Source of the DNA: Bacillus sp. ISL-34
Lineage (GTDB): Bacteria; Bacillota; Bacilli; Bacillales; DSM-1321
Assembly (NCBI RefSeq): GCF_018613325.1
Contig: NZ_JAGGQJ010000004.1
Location: 248,001-312,000 of the forward strand
Length of the DNA stretch: 64,000 bases
Direction: 5' to 3'
The notes under the pieces are model-generated. The model made no database searches, had not been told where the DNA came from, and worked only from the letters and a program-made list of their open reading frames with translations. Shown piece after piece: positions 34,112 through 42,330 of this stretch. Both the position numbers and the translations under genes were made by a program. Every line of letters starts with the position of its first letter. The first letter of the stretch is position 1.

Positions 34112-34729
34112 TCATTCCTTATTGGTCATCATGGCTATATATTTTCTTATTTCATCAGGCTTCCCCGCATATTGTTCAGCACGACGTTCATCTTTCATGA
34201 ATTTATCCTTTGCTTTTATCAGGATTTCTTCGCCCAAGGCTTGCGGTACGACCACCACTCCATCCATGTCCCCTATGATGATGTCACCTGGAAATACGGT
34301 GACACCTCCACAGGAAATGGGGATATTGGTTTGGCCTACACCTGCCTTGCCGCTTGAGGCAACCGTCGTCCCTTTACTGAAAACAGGGAAATTCATTTCT
34401 TTAATTGCTTCAAGATCGCGAATGGCTCCATCGACAACGAGGCCGCCAACCTCCATGGTCTGCATCATGCCGACAACAAAGTCTCCAGCTATAGCCCGGT
34501 ATGTATCACCCTTACTGTCAACGACTATTACATCCCCAGGTTTTGCTTCACCGATTGCTTTTAACACGGCTGAATTATCACCCACAGGCATCTGTACGGT
34601 CAAAGCTCGTCCTGCCAGACGAAATTCTTCCTTTAAGGGTTTAATGGATTCCAGATTGCTTAACCCTTCCATTGCATCAGAAATGGCCGTGGTGGGCAAA
34701 TTCCTGAACTGTTGAATGAGAGTATCCAT
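34112..34729 (-). CDS. RraA-family protein (4-hydroxy-4-methyl-2-oxoglutarate aldolase-like)
   Basis: A 205-residue protein of the RraA/class II aldolase-like fold. The catalytic-type Arg-Asp pair is in VVDGAIRDLEAIKE (about residues 100-112), preceded by the GDFVVGMMQT glycine region. Bacterial members with this pair cleave 4-hydroxy-4-methyl-2-oxoglutarate or decarboxylate oxaloacetate; the E. coli RraA action on RNase E is unlikely here because Bacillus lacks that enzyme. ATG follows AAGGAGG. Standing alone, its pathway is unknown. Confidence 0.85.
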   Translation of the reverse strand: MDTLIQQFRNLPTTAISDAMEGLSNLESIKPLKEEFRLAGRALTVQMPVGDNSAVLKAIGEAKPGDVIVVDSKGDTYRAIAGDFVVGMMQTMEVGGLVVDGAIRDLEAIKEMNFPVFSKGTTVASSGKAGVGQTNIPISCGGVTVFPGDIIIGDMDGVVVVPQALGEEILIKAKDKFMKDERRAEQYAGKPDEIRKYIAMMTNKE

Positions 34730-34739
34730 GATTATGATT

Positions 34740-35273
34740 CCTCCTTAAAAATAATGAATATAGCCTAATTATACACAAATTTTGTAATTTTCTAATAGTT
34801 TCATCTTTTGAAAAATGGTAATGTGGTGTAATCATTAAATGAAGGGGGAGGGAAGTTCTCTGTCACAAGGACTTCAAGGCATTTAATCAATCGATTGATT
34901 AAACTTTATATGTAATGGTTTTGAAGGGATTTGAAGCACCAATGGTAAAATCGAAGTGCGCGCATTAAACTGCTGTCTTAAACGGAAATCCCCATTATTT
35001 CAGATGAGTGAATATAGGGAGTAAATCATGTATCCCATTTATCATTGATAGAGTTTACTTGTGAGGCCCGTTGCCCGCTTGATTCCGTATATACTTCTAT
35101 ATGATAGTGTCACAAATGCTGTAGGCTTTTTCATATCCGATATGGCGTTTTGATAGCCATCCTGACTGACTCCAGACCATGTCGAGTCTCCATGGCAGGT
35201 CCCTTTCTGATGTTTGAATGATCAATGGATGGCCACCGCTCCGTGCAGGAACGGTCTTCTAAGGAAGAGAAGA
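34740..35273. other. Spacer with a palindrome, no supported gene
   Basis: About 530 bp upstream of the RraA gene. Apart from the 22-bp palindrome at 34882-34903, I see stop codons in all frames and no RNA structure that I recognise. Confidence 0.6.
34882..34903. repeat. Perfect 22-bp palindrome, operator-like
   Basis: The sequence reads identically on both strands, centred on TCGA at 34891-34894, with arms TTTAATCAA and TTGATTAAA. The length and symmetry resemble TetR/AcrR-family operators. It is not followed by a T-run. No TetR gene is in the window, so the regulator is unknown. Confidence 0.55.
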
Positions 35274-35459
35274 ATGTTGTTGTATATCCTCGGTGTTTTC
35301 CTGATCTGGATGTCGATTTTAGCTAAGAAAGCCATAACTCAACAAGCGTTGCTAAAGGTCACTAATGGGGCGCAACATTCTTCAAAGCAGGAGCAGAATC
35401 AAGACGGAGGTTGCCAATGTAAGCCAAAGGGGGCTGAAAACTTCTGGATGAATGATTAA
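35274..35459 (+). CDS. Possible small membrane protein
   Basis: A 61-codon ORF. The product has one hydrophobic N-terminal helix (MLLYILGVFLIWMSILAKK) followed by a polar, Gln/Lys-rich tail with CQC. AAGGAAGAG lies about 4-8 nt upstream of ATG 35274. No family recognised. Its last 78 bp overlap, on the opposite strand, the ORF at 35382-35561, so at least one of the two may be false. Confidence 0.35.
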   Translation: MLLYILGVFLIWMSILAKKAITQQALLKVTNGAQHSSKQEQNQDGGCQCKPKGAENFWMND

Positions 35460-35561
35460 AAAAATGATTCCTGCAATAGTGGCCGCCTGCTGTATGGTCA
35501 TATGTCTGATGAAGTGTATTCCAGCTTTAAAACAGGCTTTAAGCAGAGGCATTTGATTCAT
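35382..35561 (-). CDS. Small hydrophobic protein
   Basis: A 59-residue product with two hydrophobic stretches (QQAATIAGIIFLIIHP and LWLTLATSVLILLLL). AAAGGAGG stands 7 nt before ATG 35561, an excellent binding site, which favours a real gene over the antisense ORF. No family recognised; it could be a small membrane protein of unknown role. Confidence 0.5.
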   Translation of the reverse strand: MNQMPLLKACFKAGIHFIRHMTIQQAATIAGIIFLIIHPEVFSPLWLTLATSVLILLLL

Positions 35562-35678
35562 TTTCATTCCTCCTTTTACTTCAATAATATGACCAGGCAT
35601 AAAAGAAAATACATGGGGATTCGTTTTCTGCTCAATTATTACGGGTATAGTAAAGGTAAAATAAAAGGAGGAATCTAG

Positions 35679-36008
35679 GTGGTCATTGTATATATTAGTC
35701 TTGCCCTCTTTATCGGATCGATTATCTATTTAGCGTTTTTTGCTTTTAAAACATTTAAGGATTCCAAACCGACAATTGACAATGTGAATGAAACCGTTAC
35801 ACGCATCCAGGCCAAAACGGACCAGATTAAATCGGAGACGGATCAACTCGCCATGACACAGCAAGAAATCACTGAAGATGTTCAATATAAAAAAGAGGCC
35901 GTACAATATACGGTTGATGCGGCTAAAGAAATACCTGAACCCTTTAAAAATATTTGGTTTTCAATAAAAGGTGACAAGTGGAAGCTTAGAAACAGAAGCG
36001 ATGCATAA
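35679..36008 (+). CDS. DUF948 membrane-anchored protein (YtxG-like)
   Basis: A 109-residue protein with one N-terminal membrane helix (residues 1-22) and a helical, probably coiled-coil cytoplasmic part (IDNVNETVTRIQAKTDQIKS), the DUF948 arrangement seen in general stress protein YtxG. Start is GTG 35679, 6 nt after AAAGGAGG. Function unknown. Monocistronic; a riboswitch-controlled gene follows. Confidence 0.8.
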   Translation: MVIVYISLALFIGSIIYLAFFAFKTFKDSKPTIDNVNETVTRIQAKTDQIKSETDQLAMTQQEITEDVQYKKEAVQYTVDAAKEIPEPFKNIWFSIKGDKWKLRNRSDA

Positions 36009-36012
36009 GTGT

Positions 36013-36042
36013 TTGACCGATTTGAAATGTACATGATATAGT
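36013..36042 (+). promoter_or_regulatory. Sigma-A promoter of the guanidine exporter
   Basis: TTGACC (36013-36018) and TATAGT (36037-36042), 18 bp apart, directly upstream of the riboswitch. Confidence 0.7.
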
Positions 36043-36055
36043 ATGGAAATAATAA

Positions 36056-36146
36056 GTTTCTAGGGTTCCTCGGTTGAATTTTACCGGAATGGTCCAAGAG
36101 AAACGCGCAGGAATCTGCGTACACGGAGGGAAAAAAGCCCGGGAGG
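36056..36146 (+). ncRNA. Guanidine-I (ykkC) riboswitch
   Basis: The leader shows the ykkC core in order: CTAGGGTTCC, then GGTCCAAGAGAAACGC, the GCGC/GCGT-type stem, ACACGGAGGG and AAAAGCCCGGGAGG. This aptamer binds free guanidinium. Its 3' segment AGCCCGGGAGG is also the 5' arm of the following terminator, so guanidine binding should prevent termination and switch the exporter on. Confidence 0.93.
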
Positions 36147-36175
36147 TTATGATTTATGACCTTTCGGGCTTTTTC
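36136..36175 (+). terminator. Riboswitch-controlled terminator
   Basis: AGCCCG...AGGT pairs with ACCT...CGGGCT, then TTTTT. The 5' arm is shared with the guanidine-I aptamer, giving an ON switch. Confidence 0.88.
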
Positions 36176-36195
36176 TGTAATTGGAGGGAAAAAAG

Positions 36196-36516
36196 ATGGC
36201 TTGGATTCAATTGGTGATTGCAGGATTATTTGAAGTGGTATGGGCGACAAGTTTAAAGTATACCGAGGGTTTTACGAAATTATTACCTTCCATCATAACG
36301 ATTGCTGGTATGGTTATTAGTTTTTATTTTTTATCATCGGCGATAAAAACCTTGCCTATGGGAACAGCGTATGCAATTTGGACCGGAATAGGGGCTCTTG
36401 GAGCTGTTCTGGTAGGAATCATCGTATTTAACGAGCCTAAGGATGCGATGCGTTTGGTATTCGTCGGTTTAATTTTGGTGGGGATTATCGGCTTGAAGGT
36501 CACTTCTTCTGAATAA
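36196..36516 (+). CDS. gdx: SMR-family guanidinium exporter (Gdx/SugE type)
   Basis: A 106-residue small multidrug resistance protein with four membrane helices. The first helix has the essential Glu and the Gdx-type pattern [20 protein letters not shown] (Glu13), with the LKYTEGF loop. [19 protein letters not shown] is the usual helix 3 region. ATG 36196 has GGAGGG nearby; an in-frame TTG at 36181 does not. The guanidine-I riboswitch upstream supports guanidinium/H+ antiport rather than drug export. A single gene suggests a homodimer, unlike the paired YkkCD. Confidence 0.92.
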   Translation: MAWIQLVIAGLFEVVWATSLKYTEGFTKLLPSIITIAGMVISFYFLSSAIKTLPMGTAYAIWTGIGALGAVLVGIIVFNEPKDAMRLVFVGLILVGIIGLKVTSSE

Positions 36517-36570
36517 TCCATGCACTCCTCGCGAATAGTAATGTTAAACGATTTTAGAGGAGTGAAGAAT

Positions 36571-37116
36571 ATGAATTATAAAGCGATAGTATCAAGTGCG
36601 ATGATGGCTTTAGTGATTACAGGTTGTTCACCTAATGATAATGAAGGTGCCAGTGAAAATCTTGGCCTGAATCGTACCCATCAAGATAATTTAGATAATC
36701 CGATGAATGTAAGCGACACAAGACAAAATGCTAATAATAACAATAATGCTAATAATAACAACAATAATGATAATGGCATAAACGATATGAGGGTCTCCGA
36801 GGATATCTCAAATCGAGTCGAAGCCATGAACGAAGTAAGTAACGCAAGAGTCATCGTCACTGATAATAATGCTTATGTAGGGGCAGTATTAAAAGATGGC
36901 GGGGATAAGGATATCTCGAATGACCTTAAAGAAAGGGTTGCTGATACAGTAAGGGGAGCCGATCCATCGGTAGACCAGGTTTATGTGTCTACAAACCCGG
37001 ACTTTGTTCAAAGAATGGATGGGTATGCGAATGATATCGAGAATGGAAAACCTGTTGCAGGATTCGCTGAAGAGTTCCGTGAACTTGTAACACGAATTTT
37101 TCCAAGCCCAAGGTAA
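36571..37116 (+). CDS. YhcN/YlaJ-family sporulation lipoprotein
   Basis: A 181-residue lipoprotein. Signal peptide with lipobox VITGC (Cys near residue 18), an asparagine-rich low-complexity linker (residues about 50-70) and a C-terminal YhcN/YlaJ domain (DISNRVEAMNEVSNARVIVT onwards). Members are found in the spore membrane of Bacillus and may aid germination or outgrowth. ATG 36571 follows GAGGAG; upstream in-frame starts lack a site. Confidence 0.88.
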   Translation: MNYKAIVSSAMMALVITGCSPNDNEGASENLGLNRTHQDNLDNPMNVSDTRQNANNNNNANNNNNNDNGINDMRVSEDISNRVEAMNEVSNARVIVTDNNAYVGAVLKDGGDKDISNDLKERVADTVRGADPSVDQVYVSTNPDFVQRMDGYANDIENGKPVAGFAEEFRELVTRIFPSPR

Positions 37117-37137
37117 TCAATAAAGAATTAAGACGTT

Positions 37138-37173
37138 AAGACTTATCCGGTTGATTCCGGATAGGTCTTTTCC
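37138..37173 (+). terminator. Intrinsic terminator after the spore lipoprotein gene
   Basis: AAGACTTATCCGG pairs with CCGGATAGGTCTT, then TTCC. Stem strong, T-run short. Confidence 0.75.
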
Positions 37174-37296
37174 TATTGTAAGAACTGATTCAAACGGGAA
37201 CAGCTGAATAAAAGTAGAATATTCTGAAGTTTTCCCTTTTATAATAGGGGTATTGGTGTAATGATTATATCAATGCGGCCAAAGAGGGGGAAAGGC

Positions 37297-38976
37297 ATGG
37301 ACAAAGCATGGTGGAAAGAGGCAGTTGTGTATCAAGTGTATCCAAGGAGTTTTATGGATTGTGATGGCGATGGGATAGGGGATATTAACGGGATCTTGAT
37401 GAAGCTTGATTATTTACAAGAGCTGGGTGTGAACGTGATATGGCTGTCCCCCGTTTATCAATCTCCCAATGATGACAATGGGTACGATATCAGTGATTAT
37501 AAATCAATCATGACTGAATTCGGGACCATGGCTGATTTCGAAAGGTTATTGAAGGCGGTACATGAACGTGGAATGAAGATCATGATGGACCTGGTTGTCA
37601 ACCATTCTTCAGATGAACATCCGTGGTTCAAGGAATCCCGATCGTCAAAAGGTAATCCGAAACGTGATTATTATATTTGGAAACCTGGCAGGAACGGGAA
37701 AGAGCCTAATAATTGGGAGTCCATTTTTAAAGGTTCAGCATGGGAATATGATGAGAGAACCGATGAATATTATTTACATTTATTCAGCCGGAAACAACCT
37801 GATTTAAATTGGGAGAACCCTAAGCTCCGTGAAGAGATCTACAGCATCATGACATGGTGGCTGGATAAGGGTGTCGATGGCTTCCGGATGGATGTTATCA
37901 ACTTCCTTTCAAAAGATCAAAGCTATTCAGATGGAGCGGTTCATCATGAGAAGCAATTTGGTGATGGAAGCCCATTTTTCCTGAATGGCCCGCGCATACA
38001 TGAGTTTTTACAGGAAATCAATCAACGGGCACTTTCCGGATATGACGTGATTACGGTTGGGGAGATGCCAGGCGTCACACCGGAGGACGCGCAATTGTTT
38101 ACAGGTAAAGATCGTGGTGAGCTACATATGGTCTTTCAATTCGAACACATGGATTTGGGGAGCGGGCCAGAAGGAAAGTGGAGTAATGATAAGTGGAAGC
38201 TTACCGATTTAAAGCGAATTCTTTCCAAGTGGCAGACTGGTTTGGAGAGGGATGGCTGGAACAGTTTATACTGGAACAACCATGATCAGCCCCGGGTTGT
38301 CTCAAGGTTTGGTCATGATGGAAAGTATCGTATTGAAAGCGCTAAGATGCTTGCCGCTTGTCTTCATATGCTTCAAGGTACACCCTATATATATCAAGGG
38401 GAAGAGCTGGGCATGACCAATGTTACCTTTGAAAGCATCGATGAATACCGGGATATCGAAACAGTGAATTCATACGACGAACTCGTCAATTCACATGGCT
38501 GGTCGAAAGAGCGGATGATGTCAGCCATCCATGCCCGCAGCAGGGATAATGCGAGGACACCGATTCAGTGGAATGACTCCCGGAACGCGGGATTCACGAA
38601 AGGGACTCCTTGGATTAAGGTTAATCCCAATTTTCCCGAGATTAATGCAGAAAAGGCCTACAATGATCCGAATTCCATTTTTCATTTTTATAAAAAGCTT
38701 ATCCAATTACGCAAGAAACATGAAATCGTCGTGTATGGCCGTTTTGAACTGCTGTTGCCGGATGATGAACGAATATTTGCCTACACGAGATCGTTTGAAG
38801 AAGAAAAGCTGTTAGTGCTATGTAACTTTAAAGAGGAGCAGGCTCCCTATACTTTGCCTGAAGAGCTGCATGCTTATTCCGCTACAAAGCTGATCGGCAA
38901 TTATGATCAGGAGGAAGAAGGGATCTCCAGCAAACCTCTGCGTCCATATGAGTGCCGTGTTTATCATTTGAAATGA
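37297..38976 (+). CDS. malL: Oligo-1,6-glucosidase (GH13)
   Basis: A 559-residue cytoplasmic alpha-glucosidase, the same size as the classic Bacillus oligo-1,6-glucosidases. GH13 residues visible: DLVVNHSSDEH (region I), GFRMDVINFL (nucleophile Asp), VGEMPG (acid/base Glu) and NNHDQPR (third Asp). The Val after the region II Asp in MDVI is typical of enzymes that cut alpha-1,6 bonds of isomaltose. ATG 37297 follows GAGGGGG. Isolated from any sugar transporter; the LacI gene at 41 kb is on the other strand and need not be related. Confidence 0.93.
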   Translation: MDKAWWKEAVVYQVYPRSFMDCDGDGIGDINGILMKLDYLQELGVNVIWLSPVYQSPNDDNGYDISDYKSIMTEFGTMADFERLLKAVHERGMKIMMDLVVNHSSDEHPWFKESRSSKGNPKRDYYIWKPGRNGKEPNNWESIFKGSAWEYDERTDEYYLHLFSRKQPDLNWENPKLREEIYSIMTWWLDKGVDGFRMDVINFLSKDQSYSDGAVHHEKQFGDGSPFFLNGPRIHEFLQEINQRALSGYDVITVGEMPGVTPEDAQLFTGKDRGELHMVFQFEHMDLGSGPEGKWSNDKWKLTDLKRILSKWQTGLERDGWNSLYWNNHDQPRVVSRFGHDGKYRIESAKMLAACLHMLQGTPYIYQGEELGMTNVTFESIDEYRDIETVNSYDELVNSHGWSKERMMSAIHARSRDNARTPIQWNDSRNAGFTKGTPWIKVNPNFPEINAEKAYNDPNSIFHFYKKLIQLRKKHEIVVYGRFELLLPDDERIFAYTRSFEEEKLLVLCNFKEEQAPYTLPEELHAYSATKLIGNYDQEEEGISSKPLRPYECRVYHLK

Positions 38977-38979
38977 AAA

Positions 38980-39022
38980 AAGGACCTGTTCTTCTCCGTT
39001 TTCAGGGAAGAACAGGTCCTTT
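38980..39022. terminator. Bidirectional terminator between malL and lysP
   Basis: AAAGGACCTGTTCTTC pairs with GAAGAACAGGTCCTTT; A/T tracts flank both sides, fitting the convergent genes. Confidence 0.88.
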
Positions 39023-39027
39023 GCTTA

Positions 39028-40479
39028 TTATTTTGATTTAAGGTCACATTCCTCTAGGGGAATGATTTTCGTTTTATGCTTAATTTTATAGCCGAACCAT
39101 AGGACGAAAAATAGAATCAAGCCAATGTAGGAAACAATCATTGAATTCCAGTCGATCCCATCGCTGCTGAAAGCTTGGTAGCCTTGTCCGATAATAATGA
39201 TAATACAAAGGACAAGTGCGAATATAGGCCCGAATGGGAAGCCTTTTGCCCGGAATGGTAAAGCATTCATATCAAGGCCTTGAGCTGCGTAGGCTTTACG
39301 GAACCGATAATGGGCAATCGCAATCCCTACCCAGGTGACGAATCCCGCCATGCCTGAAGCATTCAATAACCAGATATAAACGACGCCGTCACCGAAAAAC
39401 GAAGCTAGGAATGCAACGCAGCCTACTAAAGAAGTCACGATAAGTGCGTTCACGGGTACTCCTCTTTTATCTAACTTGCCTAGGAATTTAGGTGCTTTCC
39501 CATCACGTGCCAAGTCCCATAGCATGCGGGTTGAAGCGTACATGCCAGAGTTACCGGCAGAGAGTACGGACGATAGAATGATCGCGTTCATGATGGATGC
39601 AGCAAATGCAAGGCCGGCACGTTCGAATACAAGCGTGAATGGACTTACGGCAACATCTTCACTCAACAAACGGGAATCGGTAAACGGAATGATCATTCCA
39701 ATTACAAAAATGGCTAAAATATAGAATAAGATGATACGCCAGAAAACGGATCTGATCGCTTTTGGGATATTTTTTTCTGGATCCTCACTTTCACCAGCCG
39801 TCACTCCAAGCAATTCCGTTCCTTGGAATGAAAAGCCGGCAGCCATGAATACGCCTAGAATCGTGAAGAACCCTCCGTTAAAGGGACCTTCGCCCATTGT
39901 GAAATTGGAAAAACCTATTGGGTCATTCCCGCCCATGATTCCGAGAATGATCAGAACACCCGTGATCAAGAAAATGATGACTGTCACGACCTTGATCATG
40001 GCAAACCAGAATTCTGTTTCCCCGAAACCTTTGACTGACATGTAATTGATAAGAAACATAATGATTAACGCAATGGCACTCCAGATAATTGAAGGGCTAT
40101 CCGGGAACCAGAACTTCATAATTAAGACAACGGCTGCCAATTCAGCGGCAATGGTGATTGCCCAGTTATACCAGTAGTTCCAACCAATCGCAAAACCGAA
40201 AGACGGATCGACGAATTTGGATGCATAGACACGGAACGAACCGGCCACTGGCATGAACGCTGCCATTTCTGCAAGACTTGTCATTAAGTAATAAACCATG
40301 ATGCCGATGATCGCGTATGCCACCAAGGCACCGCCTGGACCGGCTGAATGAATGGCACCGCCACTTGCTAAAAATAAACCTGTTCCAATCGTTCCACCTA
40401 ATGAAATCATCATTAAATGACGCGCTTTCAGGCTCCTTTTCAGTTCAGTTGGGCTTGATGATGATTGTAAATTTGACAA
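39028..40479 (-). CDS. lysP: Lysine-specific permease (APC family)
   Basis: A 483-residue amino acid permease with twelve predicted membrane helices. The APC signature is the N-terminal HLMMISLGGTIGTGLFLASG, followed by SAGPGGALVAY and the SLAEMAAFMPVAGSF segment typical of LysP-like permeases. A lysine riboswitch in the leader makes lysine the probable substrate. Start is TTG 40479 with AAAGGAG about 11 nt away, a long spacing but the only plausible one. Confidence 0.88.
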   Translation of the reverse strand: MSNLQSSSSPTELKRSLKARHLMMISLGGTIGTGLFLASGGAIHSAGPGGALVAYAIIGIMVYYLMTSLAEMAAFMPVAGSFRVYASKFVDPSFGFAIGWNYWYNWAITIAAELAAVVLIMKFWFPDSPSIIWSAIALIIMFLINYMSVKGFGETEFWFAMIKVVTVIIFLITGVLIILGIMGGNDPIGFSNFTMGEGPFNGGFFTILGVFMAAGFSFQGTELLGVTAGESEDPEKNIPKAIRSVFWRIILFYILAIFVIGMIIPFTDSRLLSEDVAVSPFTLVFERAGLAFAASIMNAIILSSVLSAGNSGMYASTRMLWDLARDGKAPKFLGKLDKRGVPVNALIVTSLVGCVAFLASFFGDGVVYIWLLNASGMAGFVTWVGIAIAHYRFRKAYAAQGLDMNALPFRAKGFPFGPIFALVLCIIIIIGQGYQAFSSDGIDWNSMIVSYIGLILFFVLWFGYKIKHKTKIIPLEECDLKSK

Positions 40480-40514
40480 TTGATGTTACACTCCTTTTTA
40501 TTGGAAGGGAACGA

Positions 40515-40554
40515 AAAATAAAAAAACAGCAGTCGAAAAAGATCGACGGCTGTT
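40515..40554 (-). terminator. Terminator of the lysine riboswitch
   Basis: On the minus strand AACAGCCGTCGA pairs with TCGACTGCTGTT and is followed by TTTTTTT. It lies between the aptamer and the permease start, giving lysine-dependent attenuation. Confidence 0.85.
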
Positions 40555-40576
40555 TATAATAAACCCGTTTATCCTT

Positions 40577-40762
40577 CCGAAGATAGCTCCCCACGCTTTT
40601 TGAAAAAACGTGACAGTGGTGTTCCTGTTAGGTAACACCGCCAGCAAGAATATACATGGAATATACCCTAACTTCGGCAACTTATCCTTTCAAACGGAGT
40701 CTTTAATTTTCCAGAATCTCGTCCGTTTTACTTTTATAAGCTGCAGCCTCTAACTCATCGGT
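40577..40762 (-). ncRNA. Lysine riboswitch (L box)
   Basis: Read on the minus strand, the leader contains the L-box conserved blocks in order: GAGTTAGAGGCTGCAG, AAAAGTA, a hairpin, AAAGGATAAGTTGCCGAAG, TTGCTGGC, CACTGTCACG and GGGGAGCTATCTTCGG closing stem P1. Lysine binding should favour the terminator and shut off the permease gene. Confidence 0.9.
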
Positions 40763-40891
40763 AAATGAGGAAGTATTCAATTTTCTAATATCGTTGCGCC
40801 AGCTTGTTAGTGACGTCGGACGATTGTACTCATGAAATTCATGCAATCGCTACTAGATTGCTAGTAATTGAGTAAACTTTACTATATCAAA

Positions 40892-40920
40892 ATTATAAAA
40901 TAACTTCTTGGATATCGCAA
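40892..40920 (-). promoter_or_regulatory. Sigma-A promoter of lysP
   Basis: Minus-strand TTGCGA (40920-40915) and TATAAT (40897-40892) with 17 bp between. This leaves about 120 nt between the start site and the aptamer, containing small dyads such as GCAATC/GATTGC. Confidence 0.65.
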
Positions 40921-41015
40921 TGATTATTTTATGTGGTTATTTTTTCCTAGTTAATGAGTAATGGCAATAATGAAAAATTCAAATGACGGTATACCAAAAA
41001 AAGAATCCTGATAAC

Positions 41016-41978
41016 TTAAACGGTACTCCTTTTTATAAGGGCATAGTCCAGTTTTACATGTTTGACCACTTCAGGATTCTCAAATAGATCCACTGCCATT
41101 TTCCCAATCCATTCGAGTGGTAAGGAAATGGTCGTGATGTCGAGCATTTCACTCAGGCTATCATTATTAAAGCCGAGAATGGCCACATCTTCCGGTACCC
41201 TTATACCCGATTTCTTAGCGGTAAGAATGAAGCCTGCCGCCGTGTCATCATTCGTGATGATGAGAGCTTCAGGTTTATCCATCAATGAATTCCAATCCTG
41301 AAACAATTGTTCACCGTCTTTGATGTGATAACTGCCTTCAAACAGCCATTCTTTATTGTTCATCAGTTGATGTTTACTCATGATATCGTTAAATGCCTTT
41401 GTTCGATGAGAGCTATTTCTGCTCTTTTTACGGCCGAGGCTGTATCCAATTTTCTTATATCCTTTAGCAATCACGTACTCAAGGGCACAGGAGAAAGCTG
41501 CATAATGATCGATGCTGATGGATGAGAATTCAGCCTGGGCTGTATCTTCACATAAGATAATCGGCCCGTATTTTTGATAATCCAAGAGGATTTTCATTTC
41601 TGAAATCCTTGAACAAACGATAATGCCATCGAGCTGCTTCATTTGCAGCATATTCAGAGCCTGGATTTCTTTCTCTCTGTCATAATTGGTTTGAAAGATG
41701 ACGATATGACAGCCAATTGCATTTGCCTGTTTAGTGATTCCGTTAACGATTGCCCCGTAATAGGGGTGATTGGTGAAGGGGATGATGATGCCGATAAGAT
41801 TTGTTTTGCCTTTTGAAAGATGAATGGCGTTGATGTTTCTCGAATAATTCAAACGATCGATGGCTTCTAAGACGCTTTTTCTTTTATCGGGGCTTACATA
41901 TGGATGATCATTCAATACACGAGACACTGTTGTGACAGATACACCAGCACATTGAGCTATTTCTTTAATATTTGTCAT
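41016..41978 (-). CDS. LacI-family transcriptional regulator
   Basis: A 320-residue repressor. The N-terminal helix-turn-helix is IKEIAQCAGVSVTTVSRVLN (residues 4-23), followed by the hinge and a periplasmic-binding-protein type sensor domain (IGIIIPFTNHPYYGAIVNGI; ITNDDTAAGFI). These usually bind sugars. The gene is solitary; no sugar operon is adjacent, so its target is unknown. GGTGAT precedes the ATG. Confidence 0.9.
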   Translation of the reverse strand: MTNIKEIAQCAGVSVTTVSRVLNDHPYVSPDKRKSVLEAIDRLNYSRNINAIHLSKGKTNLIGIIIPFTNHPYYGAIVNGITKQANAIGCHIVIFQTNYDREKEIQALNMLQMKQLDGIIVCSRISEMKILLDYQKYGPIILCEDTAQAEFSSISIDHYAAFSCALEYVIAKGYKKIGYSLGRKKSRNSSHRTKAFNDIMSKHQLMNNKEWLFEGSYHIKDGEQLFQDWNSLMDKPEALIITNDDTAAGFILTAKKSGIRVPEDVAILGFNNDSLSEMLDITTISLPLEWIGKMAVDLFENPEVVKHVKLDYALIKRSTV

Positions 41979-42137
41979 GGTATCACCGTTTTTTCTTTTT
42001 TTATATTGTACCGTATGAAACCCATTTCAGGGCAAGAGAACAGAGTGAGCCTGCTGAAGATTTCTTCAAATAAGGTCTTGTTCTGGTATTGGTTTCATCC
42101 TTTAAGATTAGTTTAAGTCTTAGAGGAGGAGGAGATC

Positions 42138-42230
42138 ATGATGTTCCAAACTTTAATCACCCTGTTTGTGCTTTGCGGAATCGAATTGGGATTTGCGTAC
42201 TTGGCAATTTCCTTGAGGCAGGAAAAATGA
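42138..42230 (+). CDS. Very small membrane protein, 30 residues
   Basis: ATG 42138 (or 42141) follows GAGGAGGAGG with ideal spacing. The product has a single hydrophobic helix (FQTLITLFVLCGIELGFAYL) ending in SLRQEK, the shape of regulatory or holin-like small membrane peptides. No family recognised. The array at 42251 starts 20 bp later, and a terminator stands at 42419. Confidence 0.55.
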   Translation: MMFQTLITLFVLCGIELGFAYLAISLRQEK

Positions 42231-42250
42231 GTGGCAATGCACATTGAATG

Positions 42251-42330
42251 CGTGAAATCCGCGTTTACTCGTGAATTCTGCCGCTTTACTTGTGAAATCC
42301 ACACATTTACTCGTGAATTTCATGTGTCCC
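42251..42330. repeat. Degenerate 19-21-bp tandem repeat, four units
   Basis: Units start at 42251, 42270, 42291 and 42312 and share CGTGAA(A/T)TC at the start and TTTACT at the end, for example TGTGAAATCCACACATTTAC. ORFs through it on the minus strand give a seven-residue period (FTSK...), which marks them as artefacts of the repeat. Confidence 0.75.
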
